From Chloroflexi bacterium UBA4733 (lineage in GTDB: Bacteria; Chloroflexota; UBA4733): a DNA stretch of 16,853 bases. The stretch is from NCBI GenBank assembly GCA_002404055.1, contig DHIZ01000398.1, positions 2,305 through 19,157 on the forward strand. The letters run 5' to 3'. This document shows, one piece after another, positions 8,180 through 14,864 of the stretch (its first letter is position 1; each line of letters opens with the position of its first letter). Made by a program: the position numbers and the translations under genes. A model generated the notes under the pieces. It saw only the letters and a program-made list of their open reading frames with translations, was not told where the DNA came from and made no database searches.

Positions 8180-8242
8180 AAGCAAGCCGTGATGAAAACC
8201 CAACGCCCACAGCGTGTACCATTTGGGAGCGCCACTCCAGCG

Positions 8243-8452
8243 TCATAACGGCATGCCTTGCAGCAGATAGCCGGCGACCAGCGTCAGCAAGAAGAAGAAG
8301 CCTGCCGTCACCAGCGCCGTCTGCAGCGAGTGTCCCACTGCCGCACGGGTGTCGACGAAGTGCTGGCGGTACTCCTCGTAGGTGATGAGGTAGGCCATGA
8401 TCCCGGCAAAGAGGCCGGAGATGATCCCAAGCCCGATGAAGAAGCCGGTCGT
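8243..8452 (-). CDS. small two-helix membrane protein with possible ACG start
   Basis: A 69-residue protein with two hydrophobic helices (about 2-23, GFFIGLGIISGLFAGIMAYL, and about 42-64, LQTALVTAGFFFLLTLVAGYL) joined by a charged loop (TYEEYRQHFVDTRAA). The frame stays open upstream, but that part is Arg/Ser/Cys-rich, lacks a usable ATG/GTG/TTG and runs into the previous gene in another frame. A textbook GTAGGAGGT (8466-8458) lies six bases before an ACG, the only sensible initiation site. Either ACG is used or an ATG has mutated or been misread. It is last in the operon led by the fluoride riboswitch at 9962-10026, 98 bases behind the previous gene. Family not recognised. Confidence 0.6.
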   Translation of the reverse strand, partial: TTGFFIGLGIISGLFAGIMAYLITYEEYRQHFVDTRAAVGHSLQTALVTAGFFFLLTLVAGYLLQGMPL

Positions 8453-8550
8453 GGCAGACCTCCTACTCCGCTGGCGATGTCTTTGCCCGTCGCTGCACGA
8501 GCGGCTGCATCCTTCACCGTCCTTCCTGGCCGCGCTCTCGTAGCCGGCGC

Positions 8551-9219
8551 TCAGCCTTCGATCTCCGGCGCTCGCCGGAGGGACCAGCGCACGGCCGGCG
8601 CGCCGGCGAGGAGTTGAGCCGCCCGCGTCCACGAGGTCGCTTCCCGGCCGCGCGGCTCCCCGCGGAAGCGGTAGTCGCTCTTCCGAATCAGCTCGCTCAG
8701 TTCCTCTTCCAGGGTGATGAACTGGGTGAGCGCCATCTCCGTCAGGGCCTGGACGTGTTCACGGCGGCGCGTGCCGCCGAGTGCCGTGCAGAGATGCGGC
8801 AGGCAGAGGCAAGGCGGCGTAGGGGAGGCGGTCTCGAGCACCTGCTCCGCCGCTACCGTCATGGCCATGCAGAAGGGACAATCTTCCCGGTCGGGGCGCA
8901 CTGCCGGAATTCTTCTCTGCCCAAAGCGTCCGGTTCCTACAGGTACACTTTCGTCGAGTCCTTGCGCGGCGGCCTGCAAGCGAGACACGATCATCGCTCG
9001 CACCGGTGCCGCCTGACGGACAAGCTGCCAGGCGTGGGCATTACAGACGCCGAACCAATTGAAGTCGCCCTGGAGGGCGGATGGGTTCGTTGCCTGCGTG
9101 AGCAAGGTGTGGACGGCTTGCTCCGCTGCCCGGCAGACCTGGCATTCCGGCGCGCCCTCTTCAACGGCTTCGGTCCGGTTCGCCGAACTCGCCGCCGCTT
9201 GTAACTGCTCGGTGATCAT
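8551..9219 (-). CDS. C-x2-C / C-x2-H double-module protein (copy A)
   Basis: A 222-residue soluble protein, family not firmly recognised. It has two modules of the form C-x2-C, a helical stretch, then C-x2-H: C26/C29 with C59/H62 and C114/C117 with C139/H142. Four soft ligands per module suggest two zinc (or other metal) sites. The arrangement resembles DUF6062-like proteins, but this link is tentative. Its second half has a shorter intervening stretch (22 residues) than its two relatives in this window. The ATG overlaps the stop of copy B as ATGA, so the two are translationally coupled and expressed in equal amounts. The operon lies behind a fluoride riboswitch, so a role in fluoride response is inferred. 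Confidence 0.8.
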   Translation of the reverse strand: MITEQLQAAASSANRTEAVEEGAPECQVCRAAEQAVHTLLTQATNPSALQGDFNWFGVCNAHAWQLVRQAAPVRAMIVSRLQAAAQGLDESVPVGTGRFGQRRIPAVRPDREDCPFCMAMTVAAEQVLETASPTPPCLCLPHLCTALGGTRRREHVQALTEMALTQFITLEEELSELIRKSDYRFRGEPRGREATSWTRAAQLLAGAPAVRWSLRRAPEIEG

Positions 9220-9887
9220 GGTCGAAGGCCCTTTCCACCGACAGCGACAGCAAGCGTCGATTGGAGCGCTGACGCCTCCGCCTGCTCGCTCTGCAACCCT
9301 TGCAGTAGTGCACTCCAGCAGCGCTGCTGGACCCGGCGTAGGAGGTCGCGACGGCCCCCCCGGCTCCGTTGCAGGGCCAGGTTGGCGTGGACCGTGCAGA
9401 GGCCGGACGACTGCTCGAAGGCAGCCGCAAATTCCTGGTTCCCCAGGTGCTGCAAGAACGTAGCCAGGTAATGCTCCTCCGACTGCTGCAGTCGCTGGCA
9501 GGCCAGGCAGAGTTCGGTCGGCGTCAGCGCCTTGAGGGCGTGGTCGGCGCCGCGCTGCCCGTCCGGATCGGTGAGCGCTCCCGCCATAGCGGCCACGCCG
9601 GATGACCTGGCCTCATTGATGGCGGGAAGGACGGTGTGCAGGAGGTCGCGGTAGATCAGCGCGGAGCCGAGCTCGTCGCCGAAGCTGAGGTACTGGAGGG
9701 TATGCCGGTTGCAGAAGCCGCGCGCCGCACGAACGCCGTCGCGGATACCGGGATCGTTGGTGTTCTCGTAGGTGAGGCTGTCGAAGAAGCGCTCCACAGC
9801 GCGCAAGGCGTAGCGACAGATGCCGCAGCCAGGCTTCTTGAAGCCGTCGAGCAAGTCAAAGTAGAGGCTGGTTCGTCCGCTTGTCAC
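9216..9887 (-). CDS. C-x2-C / C-x2-H double-module protein (copy B), DUF6062-like
   Basis: A soluble protein of about 223 residues with two modules: CGIC (22/25) with GFCNRH (C60/H63), and CLAC (128/131) with GLCTVH (C165/H168), numbered from the upstream GTG. The helical stretches between are 34 and 33 residues, the same as in copy C (13939-14862), which shows common descent. The first module (CGICRYALRAVERFF...DGVRAARGFCNRH, broken here by dots) resembles DUF6062-type proteins. Two GTGs lie in a row (9890, 9887); AGGAGGG favours 9887 by spacing. It is the first gene after the riboswitch/terminator leader at 9925-10026 and is coupled to copy A by an ATGA overlap. Function unknown; metal binding is inferred. 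Confidence 0.8.
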   Translation of the reverse strand: MTSGRTSLYFDLLDGFKKPGCGICRYALRAVERFFDSLTYENTNDPGIRDGVRAARGFCNRHTLQYLSFGDELGSALIYRDLLHTVLPAINEARSSGVAAMAGALTDPDGQRGADHALKALTPTELCLACQRLQQSEEHYLATFLQHLGNQEFAAAFEQSSGLCTVHANLALQRSRGGRRDLLRRVQQRCWSALLQGLQSEQAEASALQSTLAVAVGGKGLRP

Positions 9888-9924
9888 CACGTCCCTCCTT
9901 CTTTACGGAGCGATCTCGCCCAAC

Positions 9925-9972
9925 AAAAATGGCTCCTGGGCCGCTACCACTGGTAGCAACTCAGGAGCCATT
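9925..9972 (-). terminator. intrinsic terminator of the fluoride riboswitch expression platform (element A)
   Basis: On the minus strand ATGGCTCCTG (9971-9962, with flanking A) pairs with CAGGAGCCAT (9938-9929), enclosing a second GCTACC/GGTAGC hairpin, and is followed by a five-T run (9929-9925). The 5' arm reuses the GGCTCC strand that forms the riboswitch pseudoknot, so the two folds exclude each other. The T-run ends only 35-38 bases before the GTG of copy B, too close for a separate promoter in between, which argues for conditional attenuation rather than a simple operon end. Confidence 0.85.
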
Positions 9973-10026
9973 AGCGAAAGCCGCTGTTTGCGGAACGTAC
10001 TGTTCCGCCGGTGGGGTCCATCACCG
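9962..10026 (-). promoter_or_regulatory. fluoride riboswitch (crcB motif), element A
   Basis: Reading the minus strand: stem 1 is CGGTG/CACCG (10026-10022, 10013-10009) with loop ATGGACCC; next an inserted hairpin GCGGAAC/GTTCCGC (10008-9990); then AAAC (9989-9986); stem 3 AGCG/CGCT (9985-9973); then TAATGGCTCCTG (9973-9962). Loop GGACCC pairs with GGCTCC as the pseudoknot, five of six pairs, with a C-C at position 4. The family's long-range A-U linchpin has its counterparts in A9971 and T9963, eight bases apart as in the crystallised Thermotoga RNA, and the reverse Hoogsteen A/U pair in A10021 and T9973. Order and terminator overlap match the Pseudomonas syringae fluoride switch. Fluoride binding should open the downstream operon. 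Confidence 0.87.
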
Positions 10027-10045
10027 TGTCACCTAACTACTGGCG

Positions 10046-10054
10046 ATGATACCA
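10046..10054 (-). promoter_or_regulatory. probable extended -10 promoter for riboswitch A transcript
   Basis: Minus-strand TGGTATCAT (10054-10046) is an extended -10 element (TG, one base, then TATCAT). It would start RNA near 10040, about 14 bases before stem 1 of the riboswitch. The -35 region is poor (TTGATC lies only 14 bases upstream), as is common with extended -10 promoters. Confidence 0.45.
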
Positions 10055-10125
10055 TGCACCGGCATGATCAATACCGGGAGGGGCAGTAACAGCGGCTGCA
10101 TGGCTTGCGCTGTCAGAAGCGTACG

Positions 10126-11526
10126 TCACGACAGCGCAGGCGGTTCGTCCGCCCTGTTGTGCGTCTGGAGCCCGCGCTGCAATCGTGCGAGTGCTGCCTC
10201 GGCCGCAGCGGCGTCGTCCGCTGTCGCGCCGTCCGGCCCGTACCGCACTCGTTGGTAGCGTTCCGTCAGTGCCGCAATTGCTTCGCTGTCGACGAGGCTT
10301 TGACGTTGGAGCCGCTGACGGTATTCCAGCGGCGTCTCCGTGAACTGGCGCGCCTGCCCGTGGAACGCGGCCAGCGTGAGGAAGCGGCGATAGGCGGCGC
10401 GCACGGCATCCACCGTCTCGTCAACCCCCACTGCCGAATGGGGCTGTCGCCGCAAGGGTGCCAGGATATCTGCCCACGACCAAACGCTCCGCCGCTCCTC
10501 CGGCACGTCCGCATCCGGCGTTGAACCGTGGAAGCGCCGTAAGGCGGCCCGCAGCAGCATGATGATGCCCAGCAAGGCGACCAGCGCGATCACGATGCCC
10601 ACCATATGGGTGAGCCATGCCGGCGGTGGCGACGCCGTCCCGGACTGCTGCAGGTTGGCGAAGGGAGACTGGCCGGGTTGCAGCGGAGGCTGGGAGTGCT
10701 GTCCCTGCCGGAAGAAGAGCAGGAGATGATAGAGCAGATCTGCAGCCAGCGCGAACGGCAAAGCAACGACCACTATCAGGAAATCCACCACCGGCAGGAG
10801 GAGGTCAGCGCCGGCTTGGAGTGCGCGCAGCCCCTGGCGGTCAGTGAGGCCGGCGACCACAACGCCGACGACCAGCAAGCCACAAGCCATCCCGACAACC
10901 AGCCCCAGCCAACTGCGGCTGAGGGACCGCGCTTGCCGGTCGCGGCTGCCGGCGCGCACCTCCTCCAGGTCGGCCAGCGTGAGCGTCAACAACGCAGCAA
11001 ACAGGAAGACGATCACGGCCCATGGAAGCATCGCCTGTTGCTGTGAAGGGACAGGCGACCGGCCGAAGACGGCTGCAGCGGCGAGCCCGGCAACGCCAAT
11101 GCTGACCCGAGGGACCACGCCATGGTCGCCCGGCCGGCCACGGCCCAGCAGGGTGCCTTGCTGCCACAGCCCGCCAGCGCCGAGGAGGGCAAGCAGGTGG
11201 AACGAGACGCCTCCGGTTGGGATGGCAATCGCCTCCTTCACCAGCGAGGCCGGCCAGCCGGTCGCAGGCCCAGGAGCTAGCCAGGTGGCGGCGAGCGAGA
11301 CGAGCAGGCCGGCAACGACCTGGGCCATGCGTACCCGTTCCGACAGTTCCTTCTGGTCGACCAGCCGGGCCGTGAGGCTCGCCGAGACGACCAGGATCAG
11401 GAACATGACCAGCGGCGGGAGGAGCGGCGTGCCGGTGGCGGTATCCCCAGCGAGGTACGACCAGGGTGTCAACCAGGCGATCTCCAGCACGGCCAGACTG
11501 AAGGGGACGGCGAGGCGGCTAGACAA
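10126..11526 (-). CDS. membrane protein with C-terminal DUF4129 domain
   Basis: A protein of about 466 residues: many hydrophobic helices in the first 300 residues (first at about 5-25), a soluble linker rich in Gln/Pro, another helix (MVGIVIALVALLGIIMLL), then a C-terminal DUF4129 domain from about residue 368 (VDAVRAAYRRFLTLAAFHGQ, ETPLEYRQRL, LTERYQRVRYG). DUF4129 proteins are typical third partners of MoxR and DUF58 proteins, often fused to a transglutaminase-like core, which is absent here. The open frame extends upstream inside the DUF58 gene, but that part is Cys/Trp/Arg-rich shadow. The likely start is TTG 11526, which overlaps the DUF58 stop by eight bases. A role in extracytoplasmic protein or envelope maturation is inferred from the family. 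Confidence 0.83.
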   Translation of the reverse strand: MSSRLAVPFSLAVLEIAWLTPWSYLAGDTATGTPLLPPLVMFLILVVSASLTARLVDQKELSERVRMAQVVAGLLVSLAATWLAPGPATGWPASLVKEAIAIPTGGVSFHLLALLGAGGLWQQGTLLGRGRPGDHGVVPRVSIGVAGLAAAAVFGRSPVPSQQQAMLPWAVIVFLFAALLTLTLADLEEVRAGSRDRQARSLSRSWLGLVVGMACGLLVVGVVVAGLTDRQGLRALQAGADLLLPVVDFLIVVVALPFALAADLLYHLLLFFRQGQHSQPPLQPGQSPFANLQQSGTASPPPAWLTHMVGIVIALVALLGIIMLLRAALRRFHGSTPDADVPEERRSVWSWADILAPLRRQPHSAVGVDETVDAVRAAYRRFLTLAAFHGQARQFTETPLEYRQRLQRQSLVDSEAIAALTERYQRVRYGPDGATADDAAAAEAALARLQRGLQTHNRADEPPALS

Positions 11527-12757
11527 GTCGCACCACTTTCTGCTCGCGCCAATGCACCTGGTGGTCGGCGAGATGGAGCAGCGGAATGTCCAGCGTGCCG
11601 ACGCTCTCCTGTGTATCACCGACCAGGACGGCGACGACGCTGTGACCGGACCGAGCGAGAGTGCCGAGTGCATGGACTTTGCTGGCGTAGAGCAGGCCGG
11701 TGACGAGCAGCACAGTCGCGCCGCTGGGCCGGCGAATAGCGCCGGATTGCAGCGCCTGCGCGACGGGTCCGGTGGGATACGGCATCAACCGGCCGAGCAG
11801 CTCCAGCACCTGCCTCCGCCGCTCTGGTTGCGCACTCGGCGCGAGTTGGACAGCAGTAATATCCCCGTAGGGCTTGCCATTGCCATACAGACCCACGGGG
11901 ACCCCTTGCTGGCCCGCCCACTCGGCGAGCGATGCTGCCACCATCAGGACCAGCTCTTGCAGGTCCGGATCGCAGCCGGCCCACCAGCGGCCTTCCGGGT
12001 TCGTGTCGATGTCGACGCACAGGGAGAGGCGACGTACACCGACCGGATCGTACCGCTTGATTTGGAGGCGTTGGGCCCGTGCGGTCGCCGGCCAATGGAT
12101 CTGCCGCACGCTGTCGCCCGGCAGGTACTCGCGGACGCCGGCGACGCGGCTGGGATCGCTGAAGAGCGAGGCATGCACGACGTCGTCACCCAGCAGACGC
12201 CGGGCCGCGACGCCTGACACGTGGACCGGGAGGATGCGTGGATAGACGACCAGGCGGTCCGTCCCCTCTTCTTCCGCTTCGCGGCTCACCAGCCCGAACA
12301 TGTCGCCGGAGCGCAGGGTCAGTGGGCCGAACACGTGTTCGCCGCGGCTGGTGCAGGCGAGGCGATAGTGCCGGCGCACCTCTTCGTAGGGCCGTAGCGC
12401 CAGGAGATTGGTGAGCAGGCAACGGTGCGGCCGGTGAGACACAGTCACTCGTCCGCGGACCGGCGCGAGCACGGCCGGCAACTCATCCTCCGTCTCGATC
12501 CAGACCAGCGGCAGCAGCTTGCGGTTGGTGATTTCGACAACATACTCAATCTCCTCGCCGAACGGCACGTAACGGCTGCTGAAGAGACGCCGATAGGTCA
12601 CCTTCGTCAGACACCAGCGCCGCCACACTTCGGCCAGGAGCACCGCCAGCAGTAGCACCACCGCCAACGTGATCCATACCGCTTGCCGCAGGAGCACGCC
12701 GCCAAGCAACAGCAGGCTGAGGAGGAGCGCAGCAAGCCCGCTTTGTCGCTGGGTCAT
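11519..12757 (-). CDS. DUF58 domain-containing protein (vWA-like partner of MoxR)
   Basis: A 412-residue protein with two N-terminal membrane helices (about 7-22 and 26-43), a beta-rich region with TSRGEHVFGPLTLRSGDMFG (about 136-155), and the DUF58 hallmark REYLPGDSVRQIHW followed by ATAR (about 209-227). The C-terminal part has a vWA-like fold pattern (LSLCVDID near 246-253 supplies the MIDAS-type Asp residues). Such proteins work with MoxR AAA ATPases, probably as substrate-binding or metal-binding adaptors. The start ATG overlaps the moxR stop as ATGA, and its end overlaps the DUF4129 gene, so the three are tightly coupled. Confidence 0.93.
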   Translation of the reverse strand: MTQRQSGLAALLLSLLLLGGVLLRQAVWITLAVVLLLAVLLAEVWRRWCLTKVTYRRLFSSRYVPFGEEIEYVVEITNRKLLPLVWIETEDELPAVLAPVRGRVTVSHRPHRCLLTNLLALRPYEEVRRHYRLACTSRGEHVFGPLTLRSGDMFGLVSREAEEEGTDRLVVYPRILPVHVSGVAARRLLGDDVVHASLFSDPSRVAGVREYLPGDSVRQIHWPATARAQRLQIKRYDPVGVRRLSLCVDIDTNPEGRWWAGCDPDLQELVLMVAASLAEWAGQQGVPVGLYGNGKPYGDITAVQLAPSAQPERRRQVLELLGRLMPYPTGPVAQALQSGAIRRPSGATVLLVTGLLYASKVHALGTLARSGHSVVAVLVGDTQESVGTLDIPLLHLADHQVHWREQKVVRLV

Positions 12758-13755
12758 GGCGTCGTGACGGGTACGGGCTCGACCGGCGGGGCGATGGCGG
12801 CGATGACCTCGTCCAGCACGGCCGGAGCGGTCAGACGGCGCAAGCGGCTCTCGTCGGCTAAGACGAGCCGGTGCGCCAGGACCGGGCCCGCCAGCGCCTT
12901 GATGTCGTCGGGCAGCACATAGCTGCGGCCGTCAAGCAAAGCGCGTGCTCGCGCGGCGCGCACGAGGTTCACAGAGGCGCGGGGGCTGGCGCCAAAAGCC
13001 AATCCCCGATGCTCACGGGTGGCGCGCACGAGGTCGATGGCGTAGCCGGCGACGGTGTCGCTGGCGTACACGCTGCGGCAGGCGCGCTGCATCCGCGCAA
13101 TCCCCTCCGCATCCACCACCGCATCTGTTGGCGGTGCCACCGGTTCGCCGGCGAACCGGCGCACGATCTCCAGCTCCGCTTCGCGCGTCGGGTACCCCAA
13201 CGGCGCTCGCAGCAGGAAGCGGTCGAGCTGGGCCTCCGGCAGGGGAAAGGTGCCCTCCAGCTCGATGGGGTTTTGCGTCGCCAGGAGGAGAAACGGCCGG
13301 GGAAGGAGACGCCGACTGCCTTCCGTGCTCACCTGTCCCTCCGCCATTGCCTCCAGGAAGGCTGCCTGGGTGCGCGGGGTGGCTCGGTTGATCTCGTCCA
13401 CCAGAACGATCTGCGCAAAGACGGGTCCCGCCCGGAACTCGAAGGACTGCGTCTTCTGGTTAAAGAAGCTGAAGCCGGTGACGTCTGACGGCAACAGATC
13501 AGGGGTGCATTGGATGCGGCTGAAGGCGGCGCCGAGCGCGGCGGCGAGCGTCTTCAGCAGGGTGGTCTTGCCGGTACCCGGCACATCCTCGATGAGCAAA
13601 TGACCCTCGGCCAGCAGGGCCACGAGTGCGAGGTCGATGGTAGCGGCGGCGCCCACTATCACCTGGGCGATGGCCTGGCGCACCTGCTCCGCCAATTGCC
13701 GCGCCTCTGCCGCTTCCCTGCCTGTGGCGCTCTGTTGGTCTTGCTGATCGAGCAC
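12754..13755 (-). CDS. MoxR family AAA+ ATPase
   Basis: A 333-residue AAA+ chaperone-like ATPase. Walker A is EDVPGTGKTTL (about 56-66), Walker B is IVLVDEINRA (about 116-125), followed by the MoxR-typical EAMAEGQVS and FLLLATQNPIELEGTFPLPEA (broken here: sensor 1 region ATQNP) and a C-terminal lid helix domain with SPRASVNL. MoxR proteins remodel or insert cofactors into vWA-domain partners, here presumably the DUF58 protein. A longer frame to 13830 would be translated from the riboswitch terminator hairpin, so it is rejected; GTG 13755 has GGAGGAG eight bases upstream. First gene of a three-gene operon under riboswitch element B. Confidence 0.94.
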   Translation of the reverse strand: MLDQQDQQSATGREAAEARQLAEQVRQAIAQVIVGAAATIDLALVALLAEGHLLIEDVPGTGKTTLLKTLAAALGAAFSRIQCTPDLLPSDVTGFSFFNQKTQSFEFRAGPVFAQIVLVDEINRATPRTQAAFLEAMAEGQVSTEGSRRLLPRPFLLLATQNPIELEGTFPLPEAQLDRFLLRAPLGYPTREAELEIVRRFAGEPVAPPTDAVVDAEGIARMQRACRSVYASDTVAGYAIDLVRATREHRGLAFGASPRASVNLVRAARARALLDGRSYVLPDDIKALAGPVLAHRLVLADESRLRRLTAPAVLDEVIAAIAPPVEPVPVTTP

Positions 13756-13785
13756 TTGCGCTGCTCCTCCATGTCCGGCTGACGC

Positions 13786-13828
13786 AAAAAGGCTTCTGCA
13801 CGGGGAGATCATCCCCAACGCAGAAGCC
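13786..13828 (-). terminator. intrinsic terminator of the fluoride riboswitch expression platform (element B)
   Basis: Minus-strand GGCTTCTGC (13828-13820) pairs perfectly with GCAGAAGCC (13799-13791). An inner GGGGA/TCCCC stem is enclosed, and five T residues (13790-13786) follow. A further outer pair CGGCTGA/TCAGCCG (13836-13830 with 13782-13776) brackets the whole hairpin. The T-run ends 31 bases before the moxR GTG, leaving no room for an independent promoter, so transcription must pass through it. The 5' arm is the same strand that forms the riboswitch pseudoknot. Confidence 0.87.
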
Positions 13829-13877
13829 ATCAGCCGAAGCGATGGGCGGTGGTCGCCGCCCAGTGGGCCTCATCACT
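13820..13877 (-). promoter_or_regulatory. fluoride riboswitch (crcB motif), element B, upstream of moxR
   Basis: Minus strand: stem 1 AGTG/CACT (13877-13874, 13865-13862) with loop ATGAGGCC, inserted hairpin GGGCGG/CCGCCC (13861-13844), a CATC joint, a minimal stem GC-TTCG-GC (13840-13833), then TGATGGCTTCTGC (13832-13820). Loop GAGGCC pairs with GGCTTC over all six positions (one G-U), and the loop is the same as in the crystallised Thermotoga petrophila fluoride switch (ATGAGGCC). The conserved long-range A/U pair is A13830 and T13822, eight apart. Deviations are the short stem 1 and CATC in place of AAAC. A weak TAAGAT (13906-13901) could be its -10 box. It would couple moxR-DUF58-DUF4129 to fluoride. 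Confidence 0.8.
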
Positions 13878-13938
13878 CGCGGCAGTCTTGTCGCCCATCC
13901 ATCTTACCTCCCGGCTGCGTTCCTTGCTCGCGCAGCGC

Positions 13939-14862
13939 CTATGGACGCGGTTGATCGCCCCCCACCAGCATGATGGCGTGATGGCTGGCGCCTTCTTCCT
14001 CCGGACTCAGCAACTCCCGGCGTCGTGCATCGATCTTGAGGGCGAAACTGTTCAAGGCGGACGATGTCACCTCCATGTGACGAGCCGCCCCATTCAAGAG
14101 TATGCCTGTCGCCTGGTCTCCCAAGTCCTCGTACACAGCGGCGTGTAGGTGCAGCAGGCAGAGGGTGCGGGCGGATCCGTCCACGGCGGCCGCCTCCGCT
14201 GCGGCGAGCGAGGCCGAAATTCGGCCAAGGTGGCGCGCCGCTGCCTGTCGAGCGACAGTACACGCTGGGCAGCGCGCGGTGTTGGGCAGCAAAGCGTCTA
14301 GCCCCTTGACCGCCTCTCGTGCCGGCTGCGTGGCGAGTACGCGGAGCTGGCGAGCGAAGTGGTCAAGCAGGACGGCATAGCCCTCAGCCAGGCCGCGCTT
14401 CGAGGCGACTTCCTCCAGTTGCTGGGTATGGAGCGAGCAGAACCCGCCAGCTTCGGCGAAGGCGCGCTGCGCGGCCGGATTCTTGGCCAACTGGTATTGC
14501 CAATCACAGAGGAAATCGTAGGTCACTTGATCGACCGCCTGGCAGACGACGCAGCGTGCGTCGGCATCCAGCCGGTCTGGAGCGTCCTCTTCCCGCTGCT
14601 GCTCCTTGCTCTGATCATCGACGCCGGTACCTTCGTCGACGGTCTCCGGGTCCTTAACGGTGCTCTGGGCGAGCAGGCGGTCGCGGAGCGCTCTCGCCTG
14701 GGCGACCAGTTCGTCAAAGTCATCCACCGGAGCATTGGCGACTGGCTGCAGCGCCGCCTCGAGCCGGCGGAATTCCTGCTCCGTCACTTCCCTGGCTGCG
14801 CGTCCCAGCCGGTTGGTCGCCCAGGCGAGCGTGCTCTGGACGTGCTGCTCCATGGCAGCCAC
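13939..14862 (-). CDS. C-x2-C / C-x2-H double-module protein (copy C), main part of a frameshifted gene
   Basis: 307 residues in the present frame from GTG 14862. Residues 1-100 are charged and helical (coiled-coil-like, with an acidic stretch DDQSKEQQREEDAPDR). Then come two modules: CVVC (104/107) with GFCSLH (C142/H145), and CPAC (198/201) with CLLH (C235/H238). Inter-ligand distances (34 and 33 residues) match copy B exactly. No Shine-Dalgarno sequence precedes GTG 14862, and good coding sequence (RWARRFLQRHLEAAIERD) continues upstream in the same frame without a start, up to a stop near 14960. The upstream frame 14865-15397 then carries on. So the real protein probably begins at about 15397 and was broken by indels. 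Metal binding is inferred; function unknown. Confidence 0.75.
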   Translation of the reverse strand: MAAMEQHVQSTLAWATNRLGRAAREVTEQEFRRLEAALQPVANAPVDDFDELVAQARALRDRLLAQSTVKDPETVDEGTGVDDQSKEQQREEDAPDRLDADARCVVCQAVDQVTYDFLCDWQYQLAKNPAAQRAFAEAGGFCSLHTQQLEEVASKRGLAEGYAVLLDHFARQLRVLATQPAREAVKGLDALLPNTARCPACTVARQAAARHLGRISASLAAAEAAAVDGSARTLCLLHLHAAVYEDLGDQATGILLNGAARHMEVTSSALNSFALKIDARRRELLSPEEEGASHHAIMLVGGDQPRP

Positions 14863-14864
14863 CG

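Noticed and set aside
7073..8203. 376-residue minus-strand frame
   Set aside because: Antisense shadow of the amidase, whose catalytic triad is intact.
8308..8517. 69-residue minus-strand frame starting at a GTG
   Set aside because: The Ser/Pro-rich product lacks the membrane helices seen in the overlapping frame, which has the better Shine-Dalgarno site.
9925..9972. Plain operon-end terminator of the DUF4129 gene
   Set aside because: It lies about 150 bases after that gene, overlaps the aptamer strand and ends too close to the next start for an independent promoter.
9925..10026. T-box, TPP, cobalamin or ZTP leader as explanation of the structured 5' region
   Set aside because: The conserved boxes of those classes are absent, while the stem-loop order, AAAC joint and UAAUGGCUCCU strand fit the fluoride class.
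11527..11673. Longer start of the DUF4129 gene inside the DUF58 gene
   Set aside because: The added residues shadow the DUF58 frame and lack coding character.
10844..12217. 457-residue plus-strand frame
   Set aside because: Antisense to the DUF4129 and DUF58 genes, with no domain pattern and poor composition.
13756..13830. Extended moxR start at 13830
   Set aside because: The extra 25 residues would be translated from the riboswitch terminator hairpin and its T-run; GTG 13755 has a good Shine-Dalgarno sequence.
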